Positions 45,311-55,269 of a stretch of DNA of 64,000 nucleotides are shown here, in pieces (position 1 is the first letter of the stretch; every line of letters starts with the position of its first letter). Made by a program: the position numbers and the translations under genes. The notes beneath the pieces were generated by a model. It made no database searches, was not told where the DNA came from, and was given only the letters and a program-made list of their open reading frames with translations. The stretch lies in the NCBI GenBank assembly GCA_014960805.1, contig CP063163.1, forward strand, positions 3,373,001-3,437,000, in the 5' to 3' direction. Source of the DNA: Cytobacillus suaedae (lineage in GTDB: Bacteria > Bacillota > Bacilli > Bacillales > Bacillaceae_L).

Positions 45311-46984
45311 TTATACTGATTCTTTCTTAGAATAGGTTGCAGTAGCAGGTAGAATTGTTTCAGTTTGTTTGAAACTAGAACGATCTAAAGCTATTTTGAA
45401 TACCTCTTCTAAATGAGTAACTGGCACAATTTCGATTCCATCAATTTCCTGTAAAATAGCCTGCATGTTTTCTGAAGGGATAATGACTTTTTTTGCACCT
45501 GCGATTTTTGCTGCCTTTATTTTAGCAACAACTCCACCAATAGGCTTTACATTGCCATGGATACTAATTTCTCCTGTCATGGCAACTGTATTATGAATAG
45601 GTATCTCATGGATTGCCGAATAAATACCTGTTGCCATTGCAATACCCGCAGATGGCCCATCAATCGGAATTCCACCAGGGAAATTAACATGGATATCATA
45701 ATTTGAAGCTTGTACACCCATTGAACGTAAAACAGTAATTACATTTTCAATGGATCCTTTTGCCATACTTTTACGACGAATTGACTTCCCTTTATCCCCA
45801 ATGCTTTCTTCTTCAACAATTCCTGTTATATTAATAGATCCATTTTCTTGAGCCGGAATAACAGTTACTTCAATTTCTAATAAAGAGCCTGTATTTGGAC
45901 CATAGACTGCCAAACCATTTACTAATCCTATCTTAGACTCTTCATTTATCTTTCTTTCATGTCGTGGGCTCATTTGACTTGAATGGATAACCCACTCTAT
46001 ATCTTCTTCACGAATAAAGTCTCTTTCTTCCGTTATCGCAAGCCCAGCAGATATCTGGACCATATTAACTGCCTCACGACCATTTCTAGCATAAGAAGAT
46101 AAAATAGCTATACCTTTGTCGCTAATCTTCATCTTGACTTTATCTGCAGCGTTTCGTGCAACTGCCGCGATTTCGTCTTGGTCTAACTCCCTGAAGAAGA
46201 CCTCTAAGCAACGAGAGCGGATCGCTGGTGGTATTTCGTTAGGTGTTCTAGTAGTGGCGCCAATTAAGCGAAAATCAGCCGGCAAACCATTTTTAAAAAT
46301 ATCATGGATATGCGTTGGAATTTGAGTATTCTCCTCATTGTAGTACGCACTTTCTAAGAATACTTTCCGATCCTCTAATACCTTTAACATTTTGTTCATT
46401 TGAATAGGGTGTAACTCACCAATTTCATCAATAAAGAGTACTCCCCCATGTGCATGTGTTACTGCTCCTTGTTTTGGTTGTGGAATTCCAGCCTGTCCCA
46501 TTGCTCCAGCCCCTTGATAGATAGGGTCATGAACAGAACCAATTAACGGATCAGCAATACCTCTTTCATCAAAACGAGCCGTTGTTGCATCAAGTTCTAC
46601 AAAAACAGCAGAAGGTTTAAAAGGAGATTTACCATTTTTTTTGGCTTCTTCAAGAACTAACCTTGCAGCTGCCGTTTTTCCAACTCCAGGCGGTCCATAA
46701 ACAATAACGTGCTGTGGATTTGGACCACATAATGCTGCTTTCAATGCACGGATACCATCTTCTTGACCAATAATGTCTTTGAAGCTAGTAGGTCTTACCC
46801 TTTCAGCCAATGGTTCAGATAAAGAGATTGCTCTCATTTTACGAAGTTGTTCCATTTCCTTACGAGATTCTTTATCGATTGATACCTTTTGTGTTCTTTG
46901 ATTTTTAAGCAAGTTCCAGAAATAGAGTCCTATAATAACTCCAAAAAATAACTGGACAAACAATGCAATACCTGTCCAACTCAT
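45311..46984 (-). CDS. lonB: ATP-dependent Lon-like protease LonB
   Basis: Membrane-associated Lon homologue, linked in B. subtilis to the forespore. The 557 residues open with one transmembrane helix (MSWTGIALFVQLFFGVIIGL). An AAA+ domain has Walker [12 protein letters not shown] and Walker B LFIDEIGEL. The protease domain carries the serine in PIDGPSAGIAMATG and the lysine in PIGGVVAKIKAAKIAG. It lacks the large N-terminal domain of LonA. It lies between clpX and lonA as in B. subtilis. Confidence 0.96.
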   Translation of the reverse strand: MSWTGIALFVQLFFGVIIGLYFWNLLKNQRTQKVSIDKESRKEMEQLRKMRAISLSEPLAERVRPTSFKDIIGQEDGIRALKAALCGPNPQHVIVYGPPGVGKTAAARLVLEEAKKNGKSPFKPSAVFVELDATTARFDERGIADPLIGSVHDPIYQGAGAMGQAGIPQPKQGAVTHAHGGVLFIDEIGELHPIQMNKMLKVLEDRKVFLESAYYNEENTQIPTHIHDIFKNGLPADFRLIGATTRTPNEIPPAIRSRCLEVFFRELDQDEIAAVARNAADKVKMKISDKGIAILSSYARNGREAVNMVQISAGLAITEERDFIREEDIEWVIHSSQMSPRHERKINEESKIGLVNGLAVYGPNTGSLLEIEVTVIPAQENGSINITGIVEEESIGDKGKSIRRKSMAKGSIENVITVLRSMGVQASNYDIHVNFPGGIPIDGPSAGIAMATGIYSAIHEIPIHNTVAMTGEISIHGNVKPIGGVVAKIKAAKIAGAKKVIIPSENMQAILQEIDGIEIVPVTHLEEVFKIALDRSSFKQTETILPATATYSKKESV

Positions 46985-47079
46985 GAAATACCCTCCCTAA
47001 GCTCTTAGTTGTCATGTTTAATTGCTAGTATTTCCGATGTGGAGGTGTAATAAACAAAAAAAGGATAAAAGGTTTAAAT

Positions 47080-47239
47080 CAGACCGTTCCTTTGCGCTAC
47101 AGGCACTTGCTTTCCGCGGGGAATTTTGAAAAAGCCCAACTGCCGGCTTTTTCAAGGGCGAATTCCCATCGGGGAGGAAGTCGAGCCTCCTCGACGTTCC
47201 GCAGGAGTCAAGTAACTTTCCGCTTCAATCCACTCTAGT
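47080..47239. repeat. Palindromic intergenic repeat, copy C (long form)
   Basis: Same family and orientation as copy B, but with the nested module seen in copy A (TTTTGAAAAAGCCC with GGCTTTTTCAAGGGCG). The right arm is partly decayed: GTCAAGTAACTTTCCGCTTC in place of GTCAAGTGCCTTTCGCTCC. It lies between clpX and lonB. Confidence 0.85.
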
Positions 47240-47280
47240 TTTTAAATGTTTCTAATAAACAACTACGAAGAGAGGCTAAT

Positions 47281-47319
47281 AAAAAAAGTAGCAGATAGGA
47301 AATTCCTGGTCTGCTACTT
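47281..47319 (-). terminator. Terminator after clpX
   Basis: AAGTAGCAGA-xx-AGGAA pairs with TTCCT-xx-TCTGCTACTT, followed by T residues on the minus strand, 8 bases past the clpX stop codon. Confidence 0.88.
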
Positions 47320-47326
47320 CTTGATT

Positions 47327-48592
47327 TTATGCTGAATTTTTAGCGTCATCCACTACAACTGTACCATCGTTTAATAGTAACTTGGGTGGCGTACTATCTT
47401 TAACTGTTTCTGCTGTAATAATACATTTCGTAATATCCTCTCTTGAAGGTAAGTCAAACATTACATCTAACATGATCCCTTCAATAATTGAACGTAATCC
47501 ACGAGCCCCTGTTTTACGCTCAATTGCTTTTTTCGCAATTTCAACTAATGCATCATCTTCGAAGTCTAGCTCTACATCATCTAGCTCGAGCATTTTTTGA
47601 TATTGCTTAACTAGCGCATTTTTCGGTTTTGTTAAAATTTCAACTAACGCATCTTCGTCTAATGGTTCTAAGCTTGCAATGACAGGAAGACGTCCGATAA
47701 ATTCCGGAATAAGTCCAAATTTTAATAAATCTTCAGGTAACGCTTTTGATAGCAATTCCTTTTGATTTAAATCCTCTTGTGCAGCATCTGAGCCAAAACC
47801 AATTACTTTTTTACCTAAGCGGCGTTTTACAATTTGTTCGATTCCATCAAATGCTCCACCACAAACAAACAAGATATTTGTTGTATCAATTTGGATAAAT
47901 TCCTGATGAGGGTGTTTACGTCCACCCTGTGGCGGTACACTTGCAACTGTTCCTTCAAGAATTTTTAGAAGGGCTTGTTGTACCCCTTCACCCGAAACGT
48001 CACGAGTAATTGACGGATTTTCTGATTTACGAGCTACTTTATCAATTTCATCAATATAGATAATTCCCTTTTCAGCCTTTTCCACATCGTAGTCAGCTGC
48101 CTGAATTAACTTTAAAAGAATGTTCTCTACATCTTCACCTACATACCCTGCTTCTGTTAATGAAGTAGCATCTGCAATAGCAAATGGTACGTTTAAAATT
48201 CTAGCCAATGTTTGAGCTAAAAGAGTTTTACCACTACCTGTTGGCCCTATCATAACAATATTACTTTTTGATAATTCTACATCATCAATTTTACTGTTTG
48301 AGTTGATTCGTTTGTAATGATTATATACAGCTACTGATAAAGACTTTTTAGCTGCATCTTGGCCAATGACATATTCGTCTAAGATTTCACGGATTTCTTT
48401 TGGCTTAGGAACATCCTTGAATTCAACTTCTTCTTCTGTTCCAAGTTCCTCTTCAACGATTTCTGTACATAATTCAATACATTCATCACATATATAAACA
48501 CCTGGACCGGCAACTAATTTACGAACTTGATCCTGCGTTTTACCACAAAAGGAACACTTTAATTGCCCTTTTTCATCGTTAAACTTAAACAT
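47327..48592 (-). CDS. clpX: ATP-dependent Clp protease ATP-binding subunit ClpX
   Basis: AAA+ unfoldase that feeds substrates to ClpP. The 421 residues show an N-terminal zinc-binding domain ([11 protein letters not shown] ... CDECIELC), Walker [13 protein letters not shown], the pore loop GYVGEDVEN, Walker [11 protein letters not shown], the IGF loop that docks on ClpP (KKVIGFGSD) and the sensor-2 region [11 protein letters not shown]. It lies downstream of tig as in many bacteria. Confidence 0.98.
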   Translation of the reverse strand: MFKFNDEKGQLKCSFCGKTQDQVRKLVAGPGVYICDECIELCTEIVEEELGTEEEVEFKDVPKPKEIREILDEYVIGQDAAKKSLSVAVYNHYKRINSNSKIDDVELSKSNIVMIGPTGSGKTLLAQTLARILNVPFAIADATSLTEAGYVGEDVENILLKLIQAADYDVEKAEKGIIYIDEIDKVARKSENPSITRDVSGEGVQQALLKILEGTVASVPPQGGRKHPHQEFIQIDTTNILFVCGGAFDGIEQIVKRRLGKKVIGFGSDAAQEDLNQKELLSKALPEDLLKFGLIPEFIGRLPVIASLEPLDEDALVEILTKPKNALVKQYQKMLELDDVELDFEDDALVEIAKKAIERKTGARGLRSIIEGIMLDVMFDLPSREDITKCIITAETVKDSTPPKLLLNDGTVVVDDAKNSA

Positions 48593-48937
48593 CCTGTCAC
48601 CCCTTAATTTATTCTATATGTATTTTTCTATCTCTTACAACTTTCTAACACTTAAATCAGGTATGTAGTGGATTGTACCATATTCCAAAGTAATACAGGT
48701 AATAATAACTCTTTTGTTTATATGTAGTGATAAAACAGGGAAATTATGATGCTTAGTGAGAAAAAGATTATGTATGTAGCATCAGAAAACAAGGTCAAAA
48801 AACAACCTTCTTACTATCATTCCCATTAATTAAATAATAAAACTTATGTTATGTAACTTACACTTTTACTACTTCTTTATAAGGGAAAACAAGGCACGAT
48901 TGAGTCGCGCCTTGTCCTCTTGTCCTCTTACTTATTA
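48593..48937. other. clpX-tig intergenic region
   Basis: The 345-base gap holds the tig terminator (48885-48915) and a candidate clpX promoter. An extended -10 element TGGTACAAT on the minus strand (48672-48680) lies about 75 bases upstream of the ATG, with a poor -35. I see no gene, CtsR-type direct repeat or other structure in the rest. Confidence 0.4.
48885..48915 (-). terminator. Terminator after tig
   Basis: ACAAGGC-x-CGA pairs with TCG-x-GCCTTGT, followed by TTTT on the minus strand, about 22 bases past the tig stop codon. Confidence 0.8.
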
Positions 48938-50224
48938 TTATGCAACATCTTTACTGTTTTCTACAAGTAAATCGATTGCTTTACGGAATTTAAGATCTTC
49001 TTTAATACCATCAAGTCCACCTAACATTTGTTTAATAGACTCAACTGGTGTGCTGTACATTTCAGCCATTTTTTCTAATTCAGCATTTACTTCTTCTTCA
49101 GAAACTTCAATGTTTTCTGCTTTAGTAATTGCTTCTAATGTTAGGTTAATGCGAACACGTTTACCCGCATCTTCTTTCATTTGTCCGCGAAGAGCATTTT
49201 CATCTTGACCTGAGAATTGGAAGTAAAGGTCAAGGTTCATACCTTGCATTTGTAAACGTTGTTCAAATTCTTTAAGCATACGGTCTAATTCAGTGTTAAC
49301 CATTGCTTCAGGAATATCAACTTCCGCATTTTCAGCAGCTTTTTCGATTACAGTGTCACGAAGGTGATTTTCTGCTTCAGTCTTCTTTGTTGATTCTAAG
49401 CGCTCTCTTGTTTTTGTCTTTAACTTAGCAAGAGTTTCAACTTCTTCATCAACATCTTTTGCAAACTCATCGTCTAAAGCAGGAAGTTCTTTTGCTTTGA
49501 TTTCATGAATTTTCACTTTGAATACTGCAGGCTTGCCAGCTAGGTTTTCAGCATGATATTCTTCTGGGAAGTTAACTTCAACGTCTTTCTCTGCTCCAGC
49601 AGCTAATCCAACTAATTGCTCTTCAAAGCCTGGAATGAATTGACCTGAACCTACTTCTAATGAATAGTTCTCAGCTTTTCCACCTTCAAAAGCTTCACCA
49701 TCAACAAAACCTTCAAAATCCATTACTACAGTATTACCATTTTCAACTGTTCCTTCTTCTTTTACCACTAATTCAGCGTGACGCTCTTGTAGAGATTTTA
49801 ACTCATTGTCTACATCTTCATCAGTTACAGTTGGGTCAATTTTTTCAACCTCTAAGCCTTTATATTCACCTAATTTTACTTCAGGCTTAACTGTTACTTT
49901 TGCAGTAAAGATTAAAGATTTACCTTTTTCGATTTGATCGATATCAATTTCAGGACGATCTACTGGGTCGATTCCAGCTTCTTCAACTGCACTTGCGTAT
50001 GCATCAGGTAGTAAAATATCTAATGCATCTTGGTAAAGTGATTCTACACCAAATTTCTTTTCGAACATGCTACGAGGCATTTTCCCTTTACGGAAGCCAG
50101 GTACGTTAACTTGCTTAACAACCTTTTTAAACGCTTCGTCAAGACCTTGTGTTACTGTGTCAGCATCTACTTCAATCGTTAAGACACCTTGGTTACCTTC
50201 TAATTTTTCCCATTTTACAGACAT
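48938..50224 (-). CDS. tig: Trigger factor, ribosome-associated chaperone and peptidyl-prolyl isomerase
   Basis: Binds at the ribosomal exit tunnel and assists nascent chains. The 428-residue protein has the ribosome-binding N domain with signature [17 protein letters not shown], a central FKBP-type isomerase domain ([20 protein letters not shown] ... [12 protein letters not shown]) and the helical C-terminal arms. Length and domain order are standard. Confidence 0.98.
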   Translation of the reverse strand: MSVKWEKLEGNQGVLTIEVDADTVTQGLDEAFKKVVKQVNVPGFRKGKMPRSMFEKKFGVESLYQDALDILLPDAYASAVEEAGIDPVDRPEIDIDQIEKGKSLIFTAKVTVKPEVKLGEYKGLEVEKIDPTVTDEDVDNELKSLQERHAELVVKEEGTVENGNTVVMDFEGFVDGEAFEGGKAENYSLEVGSGQFIPGFEEQLVGLAAGAEKDVEVNFPEEYHAENLAGKPAVFKVKIHEIKAKELPALDDEFAKDVDEEVETLAKLKTKTRERLESTKKTEAENHLRDTVIEKAAENAEVDIPEAMVNTELDRMLKEFEQRLQMQGMNLDLYFQFSGQDENALRGQMKEDAGKRVRINLTLEAITKAENIEVSEEEVNAELEKMAEMYSTPVESIKQMLGGLDGIKEDLKFRKAIDLLVENSKDVA

Positions 50225-50498
50225 ATATTTCCCTCCAGCATTTATTATGTGTTCAATTACTTTTGTCAGATAATGAATATGCTGTCTTTTAATTAGGTTG
50301 GTATTCGAACATGATTACTCATTTCTAACCTTTCGACTGCCTGAACAACACGTATATTTGTCCATTTTTAACAAGTCATTATCTATTTATACCGACATGC
50401 TTATGTGTGGTAATTGTTTTCTTCGCTTATATGTAGGCATACGAGTATTTACAACCCTTACATTATAACATACTCTATAATCCTTTCAACAGATTGAA

Positions 50499-51527
50499 TT
50501 ATATTTCTAAAAAAGAAATTTTTTCTATTTCTTTCAATGTCTCTAGAGCATGATTCACATAATCTATGTTATCTCCATACATCTTTTTCAAATCTACTAT
50601 GTCAATTTCGATTCCATGAAGTTCACTTCCATACATGTGCAAAGCTGCAGCCCATGTATTACTAGAATAAGCTTTTGGCTGAAAAGGGTAAGTAACGTAT
50701 AAATACCTAAACCACATTTCCTTACATACCTCAAATAAGGATGGGTTATCATTCGCTAACATTTCCTCTAAGGCTTTAAGAGCCTGCTGTGCATGTTCAT
50801 TATCAATGATATCAGTAAGTTTTGAGGGAATAACTGTCCCTTCCTCGCCTAGCTTTTCAACCGTTATTTCTTTTTCGATTGAATGGTCGATAAGAAGTTG
50901 GATAATCATTGTTTTTATTATGACATTCTTTGTAGGATCAATTAAGTATTGTTGAATAGGCTCAAGGTATTTAGAAATATTACTATCCTTTAAAGTATGT
51001 AACAGTTTAATTTGTTCATTTGTGTCTGTTTCCTCTAGTAGAATGCGATGAACTTGTTCATATTTATTCTCATCTTCAAACACATCATCAGTAATCTCTT
51101 CTCTATTAGAAGTATATCTCCGACTGAATTCTAATAACTGATATAGATTTTCGGCGTGCTGTGGAGGAACCTGATCTTCTTGAAAAACAGCTTCAAGTGT
51201 TGTTTTAACTTCTGTATATTCTCCCAACTGAATTAGGATGGTTAGATAAAATTGAAGAACATTAAAATAATCTCCTATATCTTCCAATAACATTCTCTTG
51301 CAGCCCTGTTTAGCTTCCTCTAGACGCCCCATCTCAAATAAGCACATAACAATACCAAACTCAATTTCATCATTTTTCGAATCTATTTCCTTCGCCTGTG
51401 AAAGTAGGTCTAAGGCATGCTTATAGTTTTTATCTTTAATAGCATCCATCCCTTTATCTAAAAGACGTTCCTTTAGTTTGGGGAACTGGATGACTCTCGC
51501 TTTTCGGTCGTTGGATTGGTTATTCAT
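50499..51527 (-). CDS. ysoA: TPR-repeat protein, YsoA-like
   Basis: A 342-residue soluble protein of unknown role. The N-terminal part contains tetratricopeptide-like helices (GMDAIKDKNYKHALDLLSQA; EFGIVMCLFEMGRLEEAKQG; FYLTILIQLGEYTEVKTTLE). The C-terminal half is helical without a recognised motif. Position next to tig matches ysoA of B. subtilis. The ribosome binding site is weak (GGAG at 14 bases). Confidence 0.8.
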   Translation of the reverse strand: MNNQSNDRKARVIQFPKLKERLLDKGMDAIKDKNYKHALDLLSQAKEIDSKNDEIEFGIVMCLFEMGRLEEAKQGCKRMLLEDIGDYFNVLQFYLTILIQLGEYTEVKTTLEAVFQEDQVPPQHAENLYQLLEFSRRYTSNREEITDDVFEDENKYEQVHRILLEETDTNEQIKLLHTLKDSNISKYLEPIQQYLIDPTKNVIIKTMIIQLLIDHSIEKEITVEKLGEEGTVIPSKLTDIIDNEHAQQALKALEEMLANDNPSLFEVCKEMWFRYLYVTYPFQPKAYSSNTWAAALHMYGSELHGIEIDIVDLKKMYGDNIDYVNHALETLKEIEKISFLEI

Positions 51528-51706
51528 CGAGCAGTTTACAACTCCAGACGTGTAAATATTGATTTTGGTTTAGTTTATCAACTAGCAGAAAATAAAACAA
51601 TAGAAGAGGAAATAGGGTATAAAATAAAAAATCCCATTATATTAGTCATTTATCAATATTTTGCAGGGCAAAATATTCATAAACGTTAATATAACAGGAT
51701 TTTAAA

Positions 51707-51783
51707 TGGCGTCCCAGGAGAGATTCGAACTCCCGACCGTACGCTTAGAAGGCGTATGCTCTATCCGGCTGAGCTACTGGGAC
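51707..51783 (-). tRNA. tRNA-Arg (anticodon TCT)
   Basis: On the minus strand the 77-base gene starts GTCCCAGTAGCTCAGCCGGA and ends CTGGGACG-CCA, so CCA is encoded. The 7-base acceptor stem GTCCCAG/CTGGGAC is perfect. The anticodon arm TACGC-CTTCTAA-GCGTA gives anticodon TCT, which reads AGA arginine codons. The T-loop TTCGAAT is canonical. Confidence 0.97.
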
Positions 51784-51907
51784 ATAGTGTTATTATTTTA
51801 TTTAGTTTAGAACACCAATCAGGTTATGTCGTCCTAATCTCAGAAGGATTATTCAAGTAGCAGCTCGATTAGTACGCTGATGCTTTTTCAGGTAGCTTAT
51901 TCGTTCG

Positions 51908-51937
51908 TGCTCTATCCGGCTGAGCTACTGGGACATA
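51908..51937 (-). pseudogene. Duplicated 5' part of tRNA-Arg
   Basis: Thirty bases identical to 51757-51786, covering the first 27 bases of the tRNA-Arg gene (acceptor 5' strand and D arm) plus 3 bases before it. The copy lies about 120 bases upstream of the intact gene in the same orientation. After base 27 the similarity stops and no anticodon or T arm follows. Confidence 0.85.
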
Positions 51938-52077
51938 TATTTTTTTAAGTTGTTTATTGCCGACTTCTCATTAGCGACATTTTTTATTATACTCACTATG
52001 CAATGTAAAGTCAACACTTTTCACAAAGTTTTTTTAGGTAGGAAAATAATGAGTCCTTATTAACCTACCTCTTTAGT

Positions 52078-52590
52078 TTATGTGAAATTAACCTCGGTTG
52101 TCAATGAATCAACCTTTGCACCATCCATATCATAAAAGCTAACAGAAGCGTTTTTGTCCTTCAAATCTAGTATTGCGTATGTTCTTTCGCTTCTTAGTCT
52201 AGGAAGTCTTATACTACCTGGATTTATAAACAACGTTTCATCAATCAATTCTGCTCCTGCGACATGAGAGTGACCAAAACATACAATTGATACTCCTAAT
52301 TCCTTTACACGATAATGAAGATTCATCAGAGACATTTTTACATTATAAAGATGACCGTGAGTGATCAACACTTCTTTATCTCCCAGTTTTATTACTTGTT
52401 CGTTTGGGAACTCCTGGTCATAATCACAGTTGCCTCTTACAGATATAAATTGTATCATTTCATCTGCATTATGGTTTAATTCAGAATCTCCGCAATGAAT
52501 CAAAAGATCAACATCGGTCTTATGTCTATCTTTTAAAACTACTAATTCTTTAGTCAACCCATGGCTATCACTTACAATCAAAGCTCTCAT
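52078..52590 (-). CDS. ysnB: YfcE/MJ0936-type metallophosphoesterase
   Basis: Small calcineurin-like phosphodiesterase of 170 residues. Metal ligands are in VSDSHG, HCGDSE, RGNCDYD, THGHLYNV and CFGHSHV, the full set for a two-metal site. The physiological substrate is unknown. It overlaps the end of the ITPase gene by 4 bases (ATGA-type coupling) as part of the rph-ysnA-ysnB unit of B. subtilis. Confidence 0.93.
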   Translation of the reverse strand: MRALIVSDSHGLTKELVVLKDRHKTDVDLLIHCGDSELNHNADEMIQFISVRGNCDYDQEFPNEQVIKLGDKEVLITHGHLYNVKMSLMNLHYRVKELGVSIVCFGHSHVAGAELIDETLFINPGSIRLPRLRSERTYAILDLKDKNASVSFYDMDGAKVDSLTTEVNFT

Positions 52591-53201
52591 AAGCTAGATT
52601 CCTCTTCATTGTTGACTGACTCTAGTAGGCCCATTAATTTCTTGAAGGCTTTAGCACGATGACTAATTTGATTTTTATCTTCCTTTGAAAGCTGAGCCAT
52701 TGTTTTTCCTAACTCAGGAAGGAAAAATACTGGATCATAACCAAAACCTTGATCACCTATAGGTGAAGTTGCAATAATGCCTTCACATGTTCCTTCTACA
52801 GTTTTTGTCTCATCATTTGGAATAGCTAGAGCTAGTACACAATGAAACCTAGCCGTACGCTTATTAGTTGGTATTCCCTCTAGTTCCTCTAGCACCTTCG
52901 CCATATTTGCTCGATCATTCTTTTCAATTCCAGCATACCTAGCAGAATACACGCCCGGTCTTCCTTGTAGTGCATCAATTGCCAGTCCAGAGTCATCTGC
53001 AATTACATTTGTATTAAATTGTTTCGAAATGGCTTCTGCCTTTAAAATTGCATTTTCAGTAAACGTAGCACCTGTCTCCTCTACTTCTATTATATCCTCA
53101 TACTCTAATAAGGATTTTACTTTTATGCCAAGAGGAGTTAAAAGAGTCTTAAAATCTGCAACCTTCCCCTGATTTGTTGTAGCTATTAGAATCTCCTTCA
53201 T
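52587..53201 (-). CDS. rdgB: XTP/dITP pyrophosphatase (Ham1/RdgB family)
   Basis: Removes non-canonical purine nucleoside triphosphates such as dITP and XTP from the nucleotide pool. The ATG at 53201 (MKEILIATTNQGKV) has GGTGG eight bases upstream; a GTG four codons earlier is less likely. The 204 residues contain the substrate motif TTNQGKVADFK, the catalytic region IADDSGLAIDALQGRPGVYS and GFGYDPVFF. It overlaps the end of rph by a few bases. It corresponds to ysnA. Confidence 0.95.
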   Translation of the reverse strand: MKEILIATTNQGKVADFKTLLTPLGIKVKSLLEYEDIIEVEETGATFTENAILKAEAISKQFNTNVIADDSGLAIDALQGRPGVYSARYAGIEKNDRANMAKVLEELEGIPTNKRTARFHCVLALAIPNDETKTVEGTCEGIIATSPIGDQGFGYDPVFFLPELGKTMAQLSKEDKNQISHRAKAFKKLMGLLESVNNEEESSL

Positions 53202-53202
53202 T

Positions 53203-53958
53203 TCATTTTCCACCTTCAGAAATTTTCACTTCTATCCCAATTTTATTTAACACTTCTTTTTGTATTGAAACTATCTCTTTAATACCATGTTCTCCTAAGT
53301 CTAACAACTTATTTAATTGAGCTCTAGAAAATGTTGCCTCTTCCCCAGTCCCTTGAACTTCTACTAATTGACCAGATCCGGTCATTATAATATTCATATC
53401 AACTGCAGCCTTTGAATCTTCTATGTAGTTTAAATCAAGTATTTCACCATGTTCATCAATAATACCCACAGAAGTTGCAGCTAGGAAATCCGTGATAGGT
53501 AACGACTTTAATTTTTTCTGATTCACTAGTTTTGATAATGCAATAACCATTGCAACATACGCTCCTGTAATTGACGCGGTCCTTGTTCCACCATCAGCTT
53601 GTATAACATCACAATCAATCCAAATTGTTCTCTCACCTAGCTCTTCTAGATTGACAACTGAACGGAGTGATCTTCCAATAAGACGCTGAATTTCCATTGT
53701 TCGTCCTGTCACTTTACCTTTACTAGACTCACGTATCGTTCTTTGCTCAGTTGCCCTTGGAAGCATCGAGTATTCCGCCGTGATCCATCCTTTACCTTCA
53801 CCACGCATAAATGGAGGTACTCGGTCTTCAACTGAAGCATTACAAATGACCTTTGTATCGCCCACAGACATTAATACTGATCCTTCTGGGTGTTTAATAA
53901 AGTTAGAATTAAAGCTTATCTCTCTAAGTTGGTCATTTTCTCGGCCATCTACTCTCAT
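53203..53958 (-). CDS. rph: Ribonuclease PH
   Basis: Phosphorolytic 3'-to-5' exoribonuclease that trims tRNA 3' ends. The 251 residues start [14 protein letters not shown], and include the phosphate-site residues in [20 protein letters not shown] and [12 protein letters not shown], and the metal-site region [20 protein letters not shown]. It lies downstream of gerM as in B. subtilis, heading a unit with rdgB and ysnB. Confidence 0.97.
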   Translation of the reverse strand: MRVDGRENDQLREISFNSNFIKHPEGSVLMSVGDTKVICNASVEDRVPPFMRGEGKGWITAEYSMLPRATEQRTIRESSKGKVTGRTMEIQRLIGRSLRSVVNLEELGERTIWIDCDVIQADGGTRTASITGAYVAMVIALSKLVNQKKLKSLPITDFLAATSVGIIDEHGEILDLNYIEDSKAAVDMNIIMTGSGQLVEVQGTGEEATFSRAQLNKLLDLGEHGIKEIVSIQKEVLNKIGIEVKISEGGK

Positions 53959-54053
53959 TTCTTATCAATACCTACCCTTCCACAATAAAGAAGAGGCGGG
54001 CATAGAGCCAACCTCTTTTTTAAACTTACCTATAGTATATCAAAAATTTAAGA

Positions 54054-55127
54054 TTAAAAACTACCAGTGTTGACTTTTTCAGGACGAGTAACAGGTTCTG
54101 TTAACGTCTCTCCTTCATCAGTCATAACGTCTGGATTACCTGCAACAGTAATTGCAACACTTTCAATTCCCGGTTGTTCAGTTAGAGATAATACTAAGGA
54201 ATTAATAACATGTTTAGAGATCATTTTTTCCTCAAAACTACCATAAATGTTCTCGTTAAAGTCTAATGTTACTTTTCCATCTTCATAGGTAGCACTTAGA
54301 AGAGCTGCATCCGTTTGAAAATCACTTAAAAGACTCGAGTTATAATCAGGTCCCTCAATTAATTCTTTGACAATAACAGCTATATTGTCCTCGTCAGTTT
54401 CTGATTTATCAATACGCTTGGTTACAGGTACATAATAGATACCTTCTTGGTTTTCAGCTAGGAAATATAATGTGATAGGTTTAGTATTAGTAATATCTAC
54501 TACCTCACTGTTATCTAGGTTAATTCCAGCTGATCGATTTAACCCATTCCCGATTGGAGTACCGTTTACAGGCATTTCATCTTGGTCATGTCCATTTATA
54601 CGGATTTTAACATTCTTTATGGAATCAAATTGAGTAAGTGTATACGTTATAGATTGTAAAATTCGTAACTCATCCTCTGGTTGATAGTTTGCAAACTCTT
54701 TAGAAAAGTCCACAATAACCGTATCTCCATCCATATTAGTAGTTACTTGAGTATCTTGTGGTAATACTGCTCTAAAACCATTCGGTAGCATCTCAGTAAC
54801 TGGGCCACCCTCTACTAAGTATTCTAAAACCTGCTTTGCTACACCTTCTGACTTTGGTAACTGAAAGGTTTGTGGAACTACCATTCCATTTTTATCTACT
54901 AGATATAGCTCCCTCGTTACTGATTCAACGGATGCTTCATCTCCCATCTCAGTTGATCCAGCAGTTCCACTTTCCGTAGTGTCTATATCTTCATTCGTGT
55001 ACGTCACATCTTGTGGTGGGTCAATTTCTTCTACCGCTGGTTCTCCTCCAAATAGTCCACACCCCGATAGTAATACAGATGAAGCAATAACAGTTGCTGC
55101 AATTTTTGACTTTGTTAAATCTCGCAT
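54054..55127 (-). CDS. gerM: GerM sporulation/germination lipoprotein
   Basis: Lipoprotein that, in sporulation, acts in the channel complex between mother cell and forespore and affects germination. The 357 residues open with a signal peptide and lipobox LLSGC. Two GerMN domains follow, about residues 75-195 (LPNGFRAVLPQDTQVTTN ... DSIKNVKIRINGHDQDEMP) and 210-335 (ISKHVINSLVLSLTEQPGIE). GGGAGG precedes the ATG. Two GerMN copies are standard for this protein. Confidence 0.94.
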   Translation of the reverse strand: MRDLTKSKIAATVIASSVLLSGCGLFGGEPAVEEIDPPQDVTYTNEDIDTTESGTAGSTEMGDEASVESVTRELYLVDKNGMVVPQTFQLPKSEGVAKQVLEYLVEGGPVTEMLPNGFRAVLPQDTQVTTNMDGDTVIVDFSKEFANYQPEDELRILQSITYTLTQFDSIKNVKIRINGHDQDEMPVNGTPIGNGLNRSAGINLDNSEVVDITNTKPITLYFLAENQEGIYYVPVTKRIDKSETDEDNIAVIVKELIEGPDYNSSLLSDFQTDAALLSATYEDGKVTLDFNENIYGSFEEKMISKHVINSLVLSLTEQPGIESVAITVAGNPDVMTDEGETLTEPVTRPEKVNTGSF

Positions 55128-55158
55128 ACATAATCCCTCCCATGGTGGTTTGTACTAC

Positions 55159-55189
55159 TATGTATACGAGCTATTTTTCATTTTAGACC
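55159..55189 (-). promoter_or_regulatory. Possible sigma-E promoter of gerM
   Basis: On the minus strand GGTCTAAAA, 14 bases, TATACATA lies 30-60 bases before gerM. It is a partial match to the sigma-E elements (GKCATATT and CATACAHT). gerM is sigma-E dependent in B. subtilis, but the match here is weak. Confidence 0.3.
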
Positions 55190-55240
55190 GAATTTTACTA
55201 AAAGAAATCTTCTTTCTAATTTTTATTTTCTATTAATATA

Positions 55241-55269
55241 AAAAAACTCCAGTAGCTGAACTGGAGTTT
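55241..55269 (-). terminator. Terminator after racE
   Basis: AAACTCCAGT and ACTGGAGTTT form a 10-base stem around a 6-base loop, with T residues after it on the minus strand. It overlaps the racE stop codon region. Confidence 0.85.

Noticed and set aside
51787-51934. Complete second tRNA gene
   Set aside because: Only the first 27 bases match. No anticodon arm, T-loop or 3' acceptor strand of normal length follows.
52036-52072. Terminator after ysnB
   Set aside because: AGGTAGG and CCTACCT form a stem but the minus strand continues with A residues, not T, so it is not a convincing terminator for ysnB.
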